Below are positions 61,203 through 64,000 of a stretch of 64,000 nt of DNA, in pieces. This DNA comes from Hemerocallis citrina. Taxonomy: Eukaryota; Streptophyta; Magnoliopsida; Asparagales; Asphodelaceae. The notes under the pieces are model-generated. The model was not told the DNA's origin. It ran no database searches and saw only the letters and a list, made by a program, of their open reading frames with translations. Positions within the stretch are counted from its first letter, which is position 1. Every line of letters starts with the position of its first letter. A program made the position numbers and the translations under genes. Location of the stretch: positions 182,240,175 through 182,304,174 of the forward strand of contig CM030362.1 of NCBI GenBank assembly GCA_017893485.1, given 5' to 3'.

Positions 61203-62585
61203 CGGGGACATAACGACTCAAGTCGCTAACTGCAAGTGACATCTCCGTCACCCTGGACCAGTCGATGCTCGCATTATCTTCGAAAAACCTGCTAAACTCC
61301 ACCCTCTCATCTTTAGAGAGCTCTTCGGGCCTCAAGGGCTCCTCGGAGCTGGCTCCTACGACTATGAGATTGGTCTGTCCCAAGGCTCTGGGGTTTAGAC
61401 GATCAAATACTTCTTTCTCCAATCCTTTATGGAGTCGGGATGGTTGTGCACCACGCACAGCTTGGACCAGGGAGCGATATACCATCGATAGGAACTCGTC
61501 GGGAGTGCGCACAATCCAAAACTCACTAGGAAGGATCTGAAGCTCAGAGGGATGCCTTTCCTTTGGCTGAGCATAATGAAACTCATCAATTGCTTCCACG
61601 GGTTCGGTGCGTACTGCATCGGGCTCATCCCTGCCCATTTCAGAACCCGCTTGATAAACAGGTGGAGGGGCAGATGTAGCCCTAAAGTAAAAATGTCTGT
61701 AAGGAACATACAAAACCTCTTCCCCAGTTGATCAGTCAGACGAATGCCCTGATTCGGGAGCATCAAGAACTTTTCCTGAATAACGGCAAGGTCACTCTCC
61801 ATCAAGGTATTTTGCATCTTGTCAGCCTCTGTCTTTGGTCTATTCTATGAAGACGGGGGTATGCCGAACTAAAATAGATCCAGCAAGTTCTCTAGATCTC
61901 GAGAAGACACACAACCATCAGGATCGTCTCAGTAGGGCAACGGCACATGTCCCTTATCAAGAAAGAGGTTTCGCCTCTTCCTTTTGGCCGAACGACGAAC
62001 ACAAGGAGACGGGGCACCCACGATATTGTCCAAGGCCGTTGCCCCCGCCCCTCACACAGAAGGGGTTCCCGTAGCCTCACCTTCGTCATGGCTCGGGACG
62101 TTATAACTTTCATCCACTTTTCCCCCGACTTCACCGGTGCCCAGGGACTCTCTTCCTAGCTCTCGATATCCATGAACTCCGGACCTTCGTCCGTGACCTT
62201 AATAGCAGCCCCATCCGTGGGCAACTCCGAGCCTCTTGCTTCAGCACTTACCCCCTCGATATCAATCCCCTCCAATGCAGGGTCCTGCGAATGTTGCTGT
62301 TCAGTTTCACTTGCTCTTGACGAGGAGCGAACAGAAGCCTCGGAGGATGAAGACCCATCGCCTCCCGAGGATGAGGTCGAGCAACTGGATTAGCTGGCAG
62401 ACATGTTTGATGAACTAAAAAAAAATTGAAAAAAGAAAAAGTGGTCCAAGAAGGAGTAGGGTAAGGAGACTTGTAGAGGAAGGAGAAACTTCTCAGTTAA
62501 TGGGTCATGTGACGGCCCCTCGATAACCACGAACAAATGCGGAACGTCGCTTGGAAGGTCAGTGCCACGTGGGGACTAAATCAAA

Positions 62586-63757
62586 ACTTTCTCATGGCTT
62601 CAATTTAGTCACGCCCTCGGCATGGCTTCCGAGGCCAACCCTCTAGAGGGACTTTCTCAAGGCTTCAATTTCACCCCACCCTCAGTGTGGTATCCGAGGA
62701 CAACCCTCATAAGGAGCTTTTTCAATTCTTTAATTTCGCTATGCCCTAAGTGTGGTATCCGAAGATGACCATCATGAGACACTTTCTCAAGGCTTCAATT
62801 TCGCCACGCCCATGGAGTCGCATCCGAGGCCGACCCTCATGCGGGACTTTCTCAAGGCTTCAATTTTGCTGCACCCTCGACGTGGCATCCGAGGCCGACC
62901 CTCATGAGGAGCTTTCGGAATGCTTCAATTTTTCCATATCCTCGGTGTGGCATCCAAGGCCGGCCCTCATTAGGTACTTTCTCAAGGCATCAATTTCGCT
63001 ACACCCTCGATGTGGCATCCGAGGCTGACCTTCATGAGGGGCTTTCTCGAGGCTTCAATTTTGACATGCCTTCGGCGTGGCATCCGAGGCCGACCATCAT
63101 GAGAAACATTCGCAATGCTTCAATTTCGTCATGCCCTCAGCGTGGCATCCGAGGCCGACCCTCATAAGGCACATTCTTAAGGCATCAATTTTGCCACACC
63201 CTCAACGTGGCATCCGAGGCCGACCCTAATGAGGCACTTTCTTGAGGCTTCAATTTTGCCACGCCCTCGACGTACAATCCGAGGTCGACCCTCACGAGGA
63301 GCTTTCTCAATACTTCAATTTTGCCATGCCCTCAGCGTGGCATCCAAGGATAACCCTCATTAGGCACTTTCTCAATGCTTCAATTTCGCCATGCCCTCGA
63401 CGTGGCATGCGAGGCCATCCTCATGAAGAACTTTCTCAAGGCTTCAATTTTGCTACGCCCTTGGCGTGGCATTCGAAGCCAACCCTCATGAAGAACTTTC
63501 TCAATGTTTCAATTTTGTCACGCCCTCTGCGTCGCATCCGAGGCCGACCCTCGTGAGGGACTTTCTCAAGGCTTCAATTTTGCCACGCCCTCTGCGTGGC
63601 ATCCGAGGTCGACCTTAATGAGGAACTTTCCCAAGGGTTCAACTTCGCCACGCCCTCGGCGTGGCATCCGAGGCCGACCCTCATGAGGGACATTCTTAAG
63701 GGTTCAACTTCGCCATGCCCTTGGTGTGGCATCCGAGGCTGACCCTCGTAAGGAGCT
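62586..63757. repeat. 65-bp tandem array, 18 copies
   Basis: The core GGCATCCGAGG or its variants occurs at 62626, 62691, 62756, 62821, 62886, 62951, 63016, 63081, 63146, 63211, 63276, 63341, 63406, 63470, 63535, 63600, 63665 and 63730: every step is 65 bp except one of 64. A unit reads CTTTCTCAAGGCTTCAATTT, then TGCCACGCCCTCGGCGTGG, then CATCCGAGGCCGACCCTCAT. It contains the inverted pair CCTCGG/CCGAGG. The ORFs here (62750-63686) are translations of the array. Arrays before the 3' LTR are typical of Tat elements. Confidence 0.97.
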
Positions 63758-63959
63758 CACTAGGCCTCCCGACTTCCTCGCCCTTAGTGAGTCGTCTGAG
63801 GCCGACCTCCACAGGGACCTCAAGCGGGGGAGATTCCATTCCACAGATTCCCGCCACAACGAGACACTCCCAATTCCGACATGTGCAGATCGCCATTGTC
63901 TATGCGACACCTACCATCGATCAACTACTCCTCGAAGAAGGCTAAAATGTCACCTCCAC

Positions 63960-63973
63960 GAGTTGGGGGCTTA
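63960..63973 (+). promoter_or_regulatory. Polypurine tract of Tat element 2
   Basis: GAGTTGGGGGCTTA precedes the LTR start, matching the tract of Tat 1 at 13764-13779. Confidence 0.82.
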
Positions 63974-64000
63974 TGATGAGGGTAAAAAATGGTGGACAAT
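63974..64000 (+). repeat. Start of the 3' LTR of Tat element 2
   Basis: TGATGAGGGTAAAAAATGG resembles the Tat 1 LTR start TGATGATGGTAAAAATCAC. The rest lies beyond the window. Confidence 0.8.

Larger units (their letters stand above)
60240..62404 (-). pseudogene. Tat antisense ORF 2: gypsy-type transposon domain, introns, coiled coil
   Basis: ATG 62404 starts a Ser-rich acidic leader (SCSTSSSGGDGSSSSEASVR). After stops, 61817-61395 reads MLPNQGIRLTDQLGKRF, LHLPLHLFIKRVLKWAGMSP, YAPNPWKQLMSFIMLSQRKG and IKDWRKKYLIV, the same Transposase_28-like pattern as Tat 1. The frame then shifts to ALGQTNLIVVGASSEEPLRP and ends DLSRYVPG at a GTGAGT donor (61202), with a candidate intron to 61124. The next exon runs to HSVA before a clean 61-bp intron (60686-60626, GTAAGT ... 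CCTTTCAG). A coiled coil follows (LEKRVKELEAEVDD near 60470-60510), ending near 60240. Several stops and shifts make it a pseudogene. Confidence 0.78.
58480..64000 (+). mobile_element. Tat-lineage Ty3/gypsy element 2, 5'-truncated
   Basis: It carries the antisense ORF (59725-62404, minus), the 65-bp array, a purine tract and the start of a 3' LTR, in the same order as Tat 1. Gag and pol are absent on the left, where it joins P1's 3' LTR. Its 3' LTR runs out of the window. The two antisense ORF proteins are homologous by motif order but strongly diverged, so these are different families. Confidence 0.82.

Noticed and set aside
62586..63757. Possible CRISPR array
   Set aside because: Units are contiguous 65-bp tandem repeats with no unique spacers, in a plant retrotransposon 3' region.

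Overview
This window is a stack of plant transposable elements with no recognisable host gene. The plant assignment rests on LTRs of the TGTAAYACCC...GGGGYRTTACA type with initiator-Met-tRNA primer sites (TTGGTATCAGAGC), on Tat-lineage Ty3/gypsy elements carrying an antisense extra ORF, and on a plant-type hAT element. All assignments come from reading the sequence; no database search was run.

Layout. 1-3707: relic LTR ends, a TA/GA microsatellite, a Ty1/copia gag-protease relic (minus), and a GC-rich stretch with a G-box palindrome. 3708-14433: Tat element 1 (plus). It keeps gag, protease and the antisense ORF, has lost RT/RNase H/integrase, has a complete 3' LTR (13780-14433) and only about 200 bp of 5' LTR. 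From 14434 an old large-LTR element ('P1', plus) forms the substrate for everything up to about 58480. Its 5' LTR (14434-16044, resuming 35001-35068) is split by a minus-strand three-LTR composite (16045-34995, flanked by TTTTT), which itself holds a solo LTR (17778-20661, flanked by CTATG). P1's internal domain is T-rich, G-poor and non-coding. It was hit by a hAT element (35885-50693, 8-bp duplication TTCACTAT), which was hit very recently by a 13.3-kb gypsy element with 5.2-kb LTRs (36184-49459, flanked by ACTAC). A related solo LTR (51361-56489, flanked by CTTAT) also lies in P1. P1's polypurine tract and 3' LTR start are at 58121-58134. From about 58480 a 5'-truncated Tat element 2 carries an antisense ORF, an 18-copy 65-bp array and the first bases of its 3' LTR (63974).

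Coding content. Every ORF of interest is a transposon gene in some state of decay: copia gag/PR, Tat gag and PR, two Tat antisense ORFs with visible introns and (in Tat 1) their own TATA box, RT/RNase H/integrase relics in the young gypsy element, integrase scraps in the three-LTR composite, and a hAT transposase N-terminus. The many T-rich or repeat-derived ORFs are chance products.

Most unusual signals. (1) Arrays of small stem-loops inside the 5.2-kb LTR family, whose stems change on both sides together between repeats, plus a second, larger conserved stem-loop bracketed by GTAGTTCC. (2) A run of GTCGAC palindromes in pairs about 20 bp apart in a solo LTR. (3) A three-LTR composite whose outer LTR is a mosaic of the other two. 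(4) A 65-bp repeat found on both sides of the antisense ORF in Tat 2. (5) Nearly identical LTRs around a ruined pol, implying recent mobilisation in trans.
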